A DNA stretch of 64,000 bases, taken from Oscheius onirici (Eukaryota > Nematoda > Chromadorea > Rhabditida > Rhabditidae). Positions within the stretch are counted from its first letter, which is position 1. Every line of letters begins with the position of its first letter. Shown here in pieces: positions 46,901-58,900 of the stretch. Under the pieces are notes generated by a model, which did not search any database, was not told the DNA's origin, and saw only the letters and a program-made list of their open reading frames with translations. Position numbers and translations under genes: made by a program. Location of the stretch: positions 8,928,064-8,992,063 of the forward strand of contig OW051468.1 of assembly GCA_932521025.1 (NCBI GenBank), read 5' to 3'.

Positions 46901-49900
46901 ACTCCATCCTCTCCGTGCTTTAGCTCCTTGCCCTGAAAATTTATCAATTTTTCTGTTACCATCATCTTTTCCGGATATTATTCTGTTATCAACACATACC
47001 TTGAGAGTGAAGACAACCTTCGGCTCCGGCCAGCCGGCGACGTCAACCTCAAAAGCGGCCTGGTTCTTCTCCAAGACAGTCTTGTCCTCGAGTTGCTTAT
47101 TGAAAGTTGGTGGAGCGGGTGGAACGATGACTCTCAGACGAGCTGTGCACTGCTCTGATCCCAACCTGTTGTTGGCCTGAAGAGAAAATGTGTTAAGGAC
47201 CCCAAAAAATATAACCTGGCAGGTGACAATTCCGTCAAAGTGTCTCGTAACATCCTTAATAGTCAAGATGCAAATTCCGTCCTCATTGATGAACTTGATC
47301 TTTTCGGACTCGCTCAACGGGTAGCCGTTGATGAGCCATGTGATTTCGGGAGACGGATCTCCAGTGTAGACGGCCTTGAATCGGACCTCGTCGCCTTCCC
47401 GGCACTCGACATCTTCGATGACGGCCTAAAAATAAGAAAATGCTTTAAATTTATCACAGTTTAGTACTCACAGCTACGAAAAAGCTGAACAAAAATACCT
47501 GGAACTCGGGCGCGACATGATTCTTGTCCGGATCGGGCTCGACGAGCAACTCGGCCTTGCTCTCAGCTGTTCCGAACTCATTCTGGATTTTGACCGTGTA
47601 GACACCGGTATCATCCGGCTGCGCATCCCTTAAGTCAACAAATGTAAAGCTAATTTAGTGGGTACCTGATTTCCAGCTTCGCCTTTTGTCCATCATATTG
47701 CAGCTTAAAGTCGTGACTGGGACGAAGAGGCTGATCGTCAACGAGCCACAGAAGTTCCGGCTCCGGCCAGCCTTCAACTTCACACTCGAAATTGCACACT
47801 TCGCCTTCTTTGCACTCTTGGTCCCGAAGCGAATTGACGAATTTAGGAGGAGCTGCCTCCTTTTCGACCTTGAGTACGCGAAAGAAGGCTGACGTCGATG
47901 CCTGTCCGTACTCGTTTGTCGCCATGCACGTGTAGCGACCAGTGTCTTCCACCTGAAATTTTCATCCAGTAAAAGGGCCGTCAAAATCATCCTCCTGGCC
48001 AAACTGTTTCTGTTTTTTCCCGGCAAGTTGTGGCTCAAAATGAGCACCACAACTTGCCAGAAGATGACTAGGTGGAAAAGATGCGGAATTTGCAAAAAAA
48101 AAGTTTGTTGGAAAAAAAGAGTACAAAACAGACTCCTACCTGAACAGGATCGATGGTCATGGCAAAGAATCCATCTTCATCGGCGTAGAAGGTATGTCTC
48201 TCGTCCTCGCTCAGCTGCACGTCATCCTTGTACCAAGTGATTTCTGGCAGCGGATAGCCAGTCACTTTGAGGCACATCTTGGCGGAAGATTCCTGCAGAG
48301 TTCGGAAGCCGTACTGTGTCCTCGTGACTCGAGTTCCCTGCATCTCCAGAGTCGTACCCGTAGTAGCTGAATTCTTTTGTATCTTTCCCCCAAAGATTTC
48401 ACGTATCCGCTGTCTATTTGATAAAGCCCCCCTAGTCAAACAGAGTCATTCTCAAGAGCGTTCCCTTGTTTCAGTCTCTTCCGTGGACACTTCAAAGTGA
48501 AAGAATCGATTGGCATGTTGCCAATCAGCTTGTGGCCTCCGCCCACAAATCTATGAGTGTGTGGCTCGCGTGAAGCAGCCGTGTCCAGAGCTCTCTATCT
48601 ATTTTTACATCACCTCATGAATGAAAACTGACGTCTTTGAAAAAATGAATTCATGCAAACCGGCACAAAATGTGGACCTTTTGAATTTGGCGCGCAATGT
48701 TGAAAATTCTACTGACGTGAAAATTGATGAGAGGCCAAAAAGGCTATAACCTTGTCCAGGATTGGCTCACAAAAAAGGCAAAAAATGAGCGTGAGAGGCA
48801 TGTTTCGTTTCGCAATCTAAACTCTGGCAAGGCGTGTAAAAGAAAAGAAATTTTTAAAAAATACTCACTCCAGTCAATCGACGAACTGCCTCCAGAGTAG
48901 ATGGAAGTTGTCGATCCTGTCGGTGAGATGACTGGCGGAGACTTGATCTTCTTCCTAGGCGTTCCGCCTTCATCAGGACCTGCAAAACTTTCATTAAATT
49001 TTATTATTTCAGTATAATTAAACTGTTAGAACATTGAACACTCTTAAATGCTCTGAAAGTACAAAGATATCGATGGACAGGACACTGTTAACCCCTAAAA
49101 TACAGTTTCGGCGTCCAGTACTTCAACCGGGCATTAAATTACGCAAAGACTGTTTTAGGGCTCTTTTAATTAAATATGTTTTCTTTGTTATTGACCAGAC
49201 ATTGAACAAGAAAATGGGATCAATGTCTGGTCAGTGAGCACTCATCGATTGTGCTCATTGGCACCGGGACTGGACATTTTTCTTTCTCCAGCAGAAAAAA
49301 AAAACTGGAAGGCAAGAAACACATTCTCAACTGGACCTTTAAAGACAAAAAACGGTTAGCTAGACTAGACAAAGGGTTAGAGGTTCTAAATGTACCAAAT
49401 GGCAGGCTGCTTTTTCGGCTGCTCGTTCCCGTATATTCGCTGAACTCGGAGCGCATATCGCTAGCTGTGAGGGCATCGAAACCTTCAGTAGCTGTGGTCG
49501 TTTCCGTCTCAGCTCGTTCGGCGGCTAAATAGTGGAAAATAACTCACACCATGAGGGATCAACGAGCTCGAGACCACCCTCCTCGGCATCGGTCAGCTCG
49601 ATAATATACAGTGTCCGTAAGACCATTTTGTGACGGTAGTAGGAATGGGAAAATTAGGATAGGAAGGACATCTACAGAGCCAATGTGCCGCAGGGGGGCC
49701 AGCAGGATGCCAGTTGCTCTCTCTCACTCTCTCTCTTGCTCACGCTTTACAACAGAAAAATCGGGCGGCAGGCACGGGCGAGGGCGGACGCGCGCAGACT
49801 CCACTCGAGAGTGTTCAAGATTTTGCTTTTCTTGGCTCCAGCTGCTTCTAGTCAGTCTCCCCTTATTCATTACTTTCCCCTCGTTTTCCTTACCCATACA

Positions 49901-52900
49901 GAAGTCACAGTACGGCTAAATCTTTACACAAACTGATCTTCTTCGGGAAAATAACTTTGGTCCATCGACCCAGAAGAAACCTCATTTTTTTAGCTCACAC
50001 TTACATTTTCCAGCTTTTTGATGTTTTGCAAAGTTGTAGCATTTGACAAACTCTACAACTTTGCAGAATATCGTGAAGCTGAGAAATGCTTTTTTCATGA
50101 TGAAATCGGGCGGTTCAAGAAAATTTAAAGAATCGGGGGTTTCACTGTGTTCAAAGCATTTTGAAGCTTCGCCGTGTTTCGCAAAGTTGTAGAGCTCATG
50201 AAATGCTATAAAATTGGCTAAACATAAAAAATCAGGAAAGTGCTTGTGTGAGCTAGAAAATTGAGGTTTCTTTATAGAGGGGAGCTGTAATGTGCTGTTC
50301 CTGGCGAAGGACCTGTCTCTCCAAAAACTTCCCAGTAGCTACAGTTACAGATCCTAACAATAAGACAGGTTTACCACATATGCAGGCAACAGTTATTGAC
50401 TCAAAAAAAGCCTTTCTCTTCCACTCTCTTCCACTGGTTTTATACTTTCGATGCAGTTTCCCACGCCCTCGTCTCAAAAAATTCCACACATGTGTTTACC
50501 CGACATCTAGGTTAGATCAGCTGTTCTCGACCCTCTTTTCTCGACACAAAATGACCACAACAGTTGTCAACCCCGTCCTCCCTCCCACACAGAGTACGTT
50601 TTTTTTTCTCTGTGTAACAGAACAAACTGAGTCAAATTCCAGATCAAAAAGTCCACCAAAAAAAGGGGAACTGACCGTAAGCTTCGTGTTCTTCGGCAAT
50701 GTCGCGGAGCCAGCCCTTTCTGATGTATTCGGATTCTCCCGAATTGGCTGGAGCCATACTGAAGAAAGTATTTCGATGAGAGAATGACTCAAAAAATTAC
50801 GTGAAAGCAGGTAGTCCTGGGTCGGTTGGCTTCAGAACGAGGGTGTCTTCATCGCCAGTGTGCGTCCTGACGGCGTATTTGTCGAGCTGAAATGGAAAAA
50901 AAGTTGGGAAAAGGAAAGGGAAACAGACAGTCTAGAAGTAGGACAACAGAATAGTTAACAGTAAACGCTAAAGTTTTTACAAACCACCGAAAGACAAAAC
51001 TTTTTGGGTTTACTTGTAAAGAAAAATAGTCGGTTTGAGAAAGTCAGAGTAATAGACAATATCAGCCGTCTACGAGAGCTGTCGCCGTGTGGAGAGTTTG
51101 ACACAGTTATCGGAACTGGATGTGTCACCATCACACTGCTACTATTACTGTTGAGTCAATTATAGAAAGAGGACTGTCCGAAGCCAACTCAAGAGGAAGT
51201 TACAGTCAGAGTTAGATGTATGGGCAAGTTTGGTATGGGCAATAGAACTTGGCTTTCAGCTTTGAGCCACGCCGCGCCACCTCGACTTGTCGTGACTCCA
51301 AAATCACCAGCCCTGGATATGGCTCAAACCCCCCAAAGAACTCACCCTGATCGTGGCACAATGTTTGTAGGTGACAGGCTCCGTTTCCTGCTTCTCCGTG
51401 ATCATGAGCTTGTTCTTGAACATGAACAGGTACCGTTCCTTGGGACCCTCTCCATCATCGACTTTGAACACGTCCTGAGGTTTTTTCCATTAAATAACAA
51501 GACTAAAATACATGTCTGATGAGTTTTCCGAGTCTCGAAGTATCTCCCGGATAATCTCTAATATTTTTCGTGTACTGTAGTTCGTTGATTCGTTGCGGGA
51601 TACTCAGCACCAGCTCCAGAGCCTTTTGAACACTTCTCGAACTGTGTTGGGCTCTCGAGGCATATTTTACAAATTCCTGAATATGTAATGTTTCGGTTCG
51701 AGAGGGAAGAAAACCTTGAAGAAGTTCTGATACTGGGTCATACGATCTGCTACTTGTTGAAGACGTTCCGCGAACGAACTTGCGCCGGCCTCGCATGTGT
51801 TCGATCGCGCCTGAAAGTTTCGGTTCTTCTAATTTCTGAGAATTTGAACAGAATCGGTGAAATACTTGGTAGAAATACGTAGGAATGATTAATGCCTTTT
51901 TAGATTAAGAAGAACGAGTAGCTGAAAAAGTGGCATTGGAGAGCTTATTGGAAAGAAGGATTTTTTTCTATTTTGCACGCTGATTTTCCCATTACGATTG
52001 GGGAAAAGAGGATCTGCATTGCCGAACAAAAAGCACGTAAAGCTATAAGCTACGTAAATTTTTAATCTGAAAGTGATACACACACGAATGATATCTAATA
52101 AACTCATCTAGTGAAAGACACGGAACATCATTTCTAAGTAGATTTTGGCCGGGAATGGGAAAGCTGGCATTTTGGACAGATCAAAAAGTACAAGTAATGT
52201 AAGAGTGTCGCAAAGCGTGGAAAGATTGTGCTCGACTTTCTTGGAGTGACTCAATTAGGCGGAAGTTCAGGAGTTACAAAAGACATTTTACGTTGACGAG
52301 ATTTTCATTACGAAGCCGTTTGTCAGTTTTTTTTTTTAATTAGCGGTAAACTTTGTTCAAATCGAAATAAAAAAGGTTTTATTTACCCAAAATGGATTGA
52401 GAATTACTTATGAGATCACAAAAACTAAACTATACAGGACAGGTTGGATCTTTTTTGCGTGTGACGGATTTTAATCCAATAGTAAAAAAACGTGCGTGAC
52501 CAATATGAGAACAGACGGGAGTATATTGGATATTGAATCAACCACAAATTTCAAAGCAGATGCTCGGATAATTTTTTTGGAAAGAGATGCTAGATTATAT
52601 TTGGTCAAAATGATTGATATACAAAGACTTTAAAGGCACAGAACAACAAAGCTTCAAAGCAAGAGTGGGAATGCTGCTTCATCAAAATGAGAAGAAAAGG
52701 AATAGTTTCCGAAAGGTGCGATCATAAGAACGAAGTTTTCAAGCAAAGGAATATATAGTCACGATTCCAAACAGAATTCCGACAGGAAACTCCAGGAAAA
52801 CTGGCTTCGAATGATTTCCGGCAGAATTGCGACAGGAAAAACCCGATTCAATGAAGAGAGTTACAAGAAAAGAGATTATGGGCTCTAATTTTAGTCTAAA

Positions 52901-55900
52901 AGAGGAGAGCCAACGTGTGCAGTAAGCAAAAAGGAGATGATGTGATGAGCAAACGAAAAGACTTTATCACAAACGAAAGAGCTGAAGTAGAGAAATAAGA
53001 CAAAATTAAGACGTCATTATTTGAGAAAAGTTAAAAGTAGTACAGAGAAGAGTTGAACCTGACTGTAATCAATCAGTCTCTCTATATATGTTAAAAAATC
53101 GTTTTTTCGAAAAGGTTGCGCTTTTTATAAACGCTAATTCTAAGAGCGACAGACGTACGGGAGAGATGGCCTACAAGGAAATGGGAATTTGCGCGGAAAG
53201 TAGCGCATAGCGACAAATGGACAAGGCAAGTACTTGAGTGGAGACCTTGGCGAGCAGTGAAACTTACAGGATGACCGAAGCCACGATGGACTGGCTGTTT
53301 TACAAGCAAAATGGGACAGAATTGGATGAGATTGGCGCTAGATGAACAAGCCCAATGGAACAGAAATACACGACACGTGAACGCATTGAAATCGTAATAA
53401 ATTGAATTTGAACAGGTGGGGAATAGAAAGAAAATGGATAAACATCAGACATATGTTATAGAATCCAACTAGACCAGACACGATCAAAAAAGAGGTTTAA
53501 CAGTTATGAACGGTCTAACGGTTATCAATCCAGAGGCCGCTTTACCAAAAGAATTCTATAGTTCCCTACTTTTTCTACCCGACCATTCGTTGAAATTTCC
53601 TAATTTTGTATCGGGTAATGAAACATAGGCGCCTACTACAGTTCAGCCAATAAAATTCAGTCAGTAGGTTTTTAGCTTCAGAGAAAGTAGGATTAGTACA
53701 TATATGGGCAAATAGCAAAAATGAAATATTCTTCCGAAGCTCGATTTCGAAGGTGGTCAGAGAGTCTGGTATGGAATGCCAAGAAGACAGTGAAACATGA
53801 TGAACAAATCTGGGGAACTGGGGTTTTATTGCCGTTGAATCAGAAAAGGATAAATCAAAAATCACTAGTCATCTATCTGTCCCTCTTCCAATTAGCCATA
53901 GCTAATAGCCAACTGTCAGTGCAAACGGCTTCCCCGACCGCGTTTTTGCTCTTTGCTTGTCTGTATTGTCGTCCACAACAGCTGCCAGCTGTAATGGATG
54001 GACAGGCCAGTTCGGCAGCGTGTGAGCCCAGTTGCCTACGTTGCTTTTTCTGCCGACGAACGCTGCTCGCGACTTCAAAGAGATTGCTGACTAACAATAG
54101 GCGCGGGGGTTCATGTCTAGTTTAGGTCAAAATTTGGCGGTTTCGCCTGTGGCTGACTCTGTGAGGATGTCTATTCGTTTGTTCGAGGCCACAAGATTCG
54201 TAGCGACAAGGCAGAAGTTGTCAGGATTAGGTAACAAGCAGAGATGTGCGGGAATGAAATTCCCGCGGGATTAGGGAACGCGGGAAACACGGGAAAAAAA
54301 TAAGCGCGGGATTCCCGTCCCGCGGGACGCGGGAATAATTTTTAGATAGTAAAATTCCCGTGCATTCCCGCAGGAATTTTAATGATTCTCGCGGGAAAAA
54401 TCAGACTCTTTTTTCTAGCGATTTTAGAGTTTTTCGTCAGCAAAAATCAAGGAAGGACCGACTTTTTTGTTCAAATATGGGGTATTTTTTCTGTCAGCGG
54501 CTTAGAACTGCTCTTTTGACTATTAGCTTGTTAAAAAGCAGCGCGAAAATTAGTTGCATAACGAAAACCCGACGAAAATAAGCGAAATTAGCATTTTTGG
54601 AAAATTCCCGCGATTCCCGTCATTCCCGCGGGAAAAACTGCTTGTAACGGGAACGCGGGAAAATTTTTTGAGACAAACATTCCCGCGGGAATTTTTTTGA
54701 CCATTCCCGCACATCTCTGGTAACAAGTCACTTTTGAACTTGGAGTTAAAACAATTGTTCGCTTCTTTTGTTGCAAGAGCAATGAGTAAGAAGGAAAAGA
54801 TAGACATGGCGATTATCAAAGAGGGACATGTTGGAGATAATAGTGAAAAGGTTGTCTATAAAGAACAGACAAAGGATTATCACGGTACGACACCGCCAGG
54901 TGACGAAGTCGTCTGGTACGCAAAAAAGAAACAAAGTACAAGAACAGAATGGAAGCAGAAATGATAAAATTTTAACGACTGGTTCTATTTGTTTGATCCA
55001 GAACGTCGAAAAACATATCATTATTAGATGAGGAAAGTTTTGCTAGAAAGAAGAGAAGGATATCTGGAGAACCGTATCATGACGAGAGTTTTTTTTGTAC
55101 AGTATGCAGGAAAGAGATAGGGAAACGCAGTTCATAAGGTTTGATTGCTAAATGGTAGTCTGGCAGCTAAGAAAACTGTGCTTGCATACGGTAAACGTAA
55201 TGAATGTTTCAGGATCGATGTATCGAGCAAGAATGAAACAGAACAGTGAAACAAGATCACTAGTAACCAAAAGAAATGAATGAACTGGAGAAACAAGCTG
55301 GGTAAATAAAGAAGAAGGAATATTGCAAGAAGTGCAGATTGTTCCCCGAGTCGGTTTCCTTACATTAAAAAAATCTGTTCAAACCACGATCCAGGGGACG
55401 GATGGATTTATAAATTAACAAAACACCAAGAGGTGGGAACAAATTATAGTCCTGGTAAAAGACTATTCAGACTCGGAAAATAAAAGTGATTTCTATTGGA
55501 TACCAAAATGTAATTGGGAAAGAGTTGACAGTCAGGAATAAAACCAGACGAAAGAACACACTTCAGAGCAAAAAGTAGGGAAAATGTAGAAAAATGACTG
55601 AGGTTCGAGAGGATTGGGAGAGCATTTCAGCTCAGTTTTTCGAAGAAGAAAAAATAGAAGGAAATTTTCTGATTACGGTACAAAATAAAAAATGAACCTA
55701 GTATCATCTGCTAGCTACACTATACACTGATTCCCGTGTGAATTTGAAATAAGGGGCGATGATTTTGAACTGATCGACTAATCAACAAAAAGAAAAAGGC
55801 AGGAAAAATGCGAAATATAGCAGAATACAGTCTAGCCAGGTAGTGAATAAATACATAGCTGTCGAAATAATATTTCGTCGTCCCTAAAAGTTTTTCTGAC

Positions 55901-58900
55901 CTCAAAGTAGGCTTTGATGTTCGGCTCCTCCAGCAGCTTCAAGGTTTGCGGCAGTTCTCTGAAGAAGTGAACGTGCTGTTCAAAGTCGTTTTCCAGACGG
56001 ACAAAGGTCTGTCCGACCTTGCCCGGATCGTCAGAGTAGTAGTTCAGACCCTTCAACAGGACACTAAAAAGATTATACACTTTTTGTTTGATGAAGAGAA
56101 ACAAACTTGGCATGAAAGTTGTAGAGTTCAGCCACGTTGAGAGCCAATTGTTCACGATGAGCGAGAATTTCTGCTGGCAGATCGGCAGAGTCGAGAGCAC
56201 TGAAAAAGAAATTGAAATCTTGAGAGCTGGTATGTTCTGAGCCTATCCATGTCCACCTGTGGTATCTACCCCTCCCACAACTTTGGGACTTGTCGAAGAA
56301 ACCTCAATTTTCTAGCTTACGAAAACATTTTCAGCTTTTGCGATGTTCTGCCAAGTTACAGTATTTGACAAGCTCTACAACTTTGTAAAACATGGCGAAG
56401 CTTGAAAATGTTTTGGTCGCAGTGAAAAAAGGGGTATTGAAGTTCAAGAGTAAATCAGCAGTGTGCCACTTAGTAGCAAGGTTTCGCTGTAACCGGAGCA
56501 TTTTGAAGCTTTGCAATGTTCTGAAAGTTTTAGAGCTTATCAAATGCAACAACTTTGCTCAGAAAGCTGGAAATGAATAAGCTATAAAATTAGTGTTTCT
56601 TCCCGAAGTCTCAATATTAATGGTAGGGGCTAAACGAAAGGGCCAGCCTAACCCATATCCATGTGCAATACGTTCATTAGATTAAGTTAACTTGAAGTCT
56701 ACTTAAACTGAACTTATTAAAACACTTAAAGCTTAAAAAACTCACGTGATGTAAAAGTCGACACAGCTACGAAGATTGGCCACAAATTCCTCTTCCGAAT
56801 TGAGTAGGTCATGGTAGACTTGGCTGAAAGCACATTTTGATTTCCCTTTTTCCCTGTTTTGATTGTTTACTATTCCCTCTCTATCTTTTTCCATGAATTG
56901 CGTAGGCTGTATATCCTCGTCGCTCACCCGGAGGTGCGAGCTAATAGAGAGACTCTGAGAGCAAACGTTCGAACAACAAAGCCACTTGGCGGCTCGAGAG
57001 AGATGCCACCACACACTTTTTTACCACAGAGAAAGTTAAAAGACCCGGAAACGTACTGGAAAAAGAAAATAGAGAGTCGTGTTTCGAGCATCCGTAGGCA
57101 GAAAATGAGACATATGGGTATGTAGTTCTAATTGGGTGGGGAATGGGAAGGGGACAGATGTGGGACTAGGCAAAACTTTTGAAGCGTTGAAGTTTTGAAA
57201 AGAAGCAAATGGGTTCTTTTTTACTTTATCCGTCAAGCAGTTTACTTCTTACTACTTTACCTAGCCCATTTGAAGCCGATTTCTGCAAAAGCGTTTAGGT
57301 AAGAACTTTCCCAAAATACACATTTTAAGTAACGTAAAATTTCAGTCGATTAAACTCAATTAGAACAGCAGAAAATTGAATGAAAATTTCTTTTCAAATA
57401 AATCTCTTCCGAGGCGCCGCTCCCGAGCTCTGTTCTGTTTTCACGGCTCGGTGCGGCAAGCCTGTATGAGAACATTTCAGACGGGCAAATGTTTTTCAAA
57501 CGGGTAACTTTGTTTCGGTCGGGGAAATGTTTTTTTCGGACACTAAATGTAAAAATAAATGACTCACTCTCTCTTCATAGTAGTTTGCTGCTCCTCCGTC
57601 ATCTTGTCCTTGCCCTCAATCTCCCTCGTCCGTCTTCTCTGCTTGTAATACTCGGTCGGCGTCTCAAAGTACGATCCCGGAACCCATCCCGATTGCGGCG
57701 GACGAGCTTTGGTTCTCACGAGCCATCGAGCAGAATTCTTCTTGTCCAGAACCTCGACAATCTGTCCTTGTTCTAGAGCAATCGACTCAAGTTCCGAGGA
57801 ATCGGGTGTGTAGTCCTAAAAACTTTGTTTAAAAATAGAAAAAGAGTGTACCTGGATGGCGATGTAGACTGGATAAGAACGACTCTCAGATCCGGAGACT
57901 ACTTCGGTAGAGGTGCTTCGACTGCGTCCATCTTGTCGCGACGTCAGCGATTCGGATCTGTAGCTGGAACGGGAAGAGTGGGTACTGTAGTTGACATCTT
58001 CGGTGGCGGTGTACTTTCTGCAAAAGGAGAGTTGTGTCTGTTCAGAACAAAAGTTCACTGGCAGGTTACTGTAGCTTTCTTCGTGTCGGGACCAGCTGCA
58101 CCAGAGTAAATTATAGTCTTTTATCTCTAATTTCCTTTATTTTTAACTCAGATAAACATGGCGATAGCTCGTGCCAAACGCGAAATTGCGTATTAATTCC
58201 CAGTATTTTACGCAATTTTACGTGACTGAAAAGTGCGTAACGTGACGAGCTACTTGTGTTCATGAAGTTTTGCTGTTTTGGAAGTTAAATCCGACGGAAA
58301 CGATTTCTTGCAACATCCGCTCAGTCTCTTCCACCTGGCTCTTAGTCGCCGGACGACCGGGGAACATGTGCGATCGGCGCGTTCCAGAGCCAATAAAATG
58401 GAACGAAAAGACCCGGATAGAAAAGAGAGTACACAAAATAGAGCTCATGTCAGGAATTCTGGAACCATTTTATGTGACTGTCCATATCGTTATTAGGGGT
58501 TGAATTCCTTGAGATTGATTCAATCTTTTCCGAATTTCCTGGCCCCTATTACTTTTGATCTTTTTCTCAGCTCTAAAACTTTGTCAGGCTGCTTTTTCTT
58601 GACCACTTGTTGTGTAGGCGTCAGAGCACATAACATGGGGCGGTGGGCTGGGGGACAGCTGCCACAATCTCTACCCCAATAGTTGGCATGATCTCTTTGA
58701 AAATCAATAGACGAGAACAACTGAAAGAATCTGGATATGCTCTGGAGGAACGGTCTCTATCGATTCTCGGGGCCAATTCAAGTTGTTTGCCCCTCACTAC
58801 GCAAACGCATTCCGCCTCTTGCAGGTCGCGTGTGCATCTACTGGATCAGGACAAAAACTTCTGGAAGCAAGCTTTGAAAAAAAAATGGAAAAAAAACTTC

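Larger units (their letters stand above)
28252..48440 (-). other. unc-89: UNC-89 immunoglobulin-domain array
   Basis: This region encodes several dozen Ig I-set domains of about 90-100 residues. Repeated signatures are VKWYKNGQEI or IKWFKDGERV around strand C, and DAGxYRCVAENxxG or DxAxYKVVLSNxAG around strands E-F. The stretch 30232-33060 is a single uninterrupted frame of more than 900 residues. The first Ig begins near 48360 (TTGTTLEMQGTRVTRTQYGF). Domains from 34379 to about 31300 are the KWYK-type tandem set with mostly non-Cys strand F (KVVLSN), as in C. elegans. The array is interrupted at 43395-45010 by the two non-Ig segments described separately. Several introns over 300 bp inside it (34940-35985, 38150-38370, 41000-41480, 42897-43390, 45190-45580, 48440-48869) hold repeats or no recognisable feature. 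Confidence 0.92.
51814..55902. other. 4.1-kb intron of unc-89 inside the DH domain
   Basis: This is the largest intron in the window and has no recognisable gene. It contains the hAT-type MITE (54239-54719) and a partial family-C copy (53525-53640). The ORFs at 53721-54125 and 54734-54964 show no domain and are interrupted by repeat sequence. Confidence 0.6.
50679..56823 (-). other. unc-89: UNC-89 DH-PH (Rho GEF) module
   Basis: The DH domain starts in exon 56746-56823 (QVYHDLLNSEEEFVANLRSC), continues in 56108-56201 (ILAHREQLALNVAELYNFHA) and 55903-56064 (LLKGLNYYSDDPGKVGQTFV), and after a 4.1-kb intron in 51715-51813 and about 51520-51680 (EFVKYASRAQHSSRSVQKAL; IPQRINELQYTKNI). The PH domain follows in 51352-51476 (ERYLFMFKNKLMITEKQE), 50803-50888 (LDKYAVRTHTGDEDTLVLKP) and 50679-50763 (SGEYIRKGWLRDIAEEHEAY). 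These match the C. elegans DH-PH module, which acts on RHO-1. Further exons at about 49410-49527 and 48870-48979 encode a Ser-rich link to the first Ig. Confidence 0.9.

Noticed and set aside
53721-54125. 134-residue plus-strand ORF in the 4.1-kb intron
   Set aside because: No ordered domain, atypical composition and a repeat-rich surrounding; probably chance.
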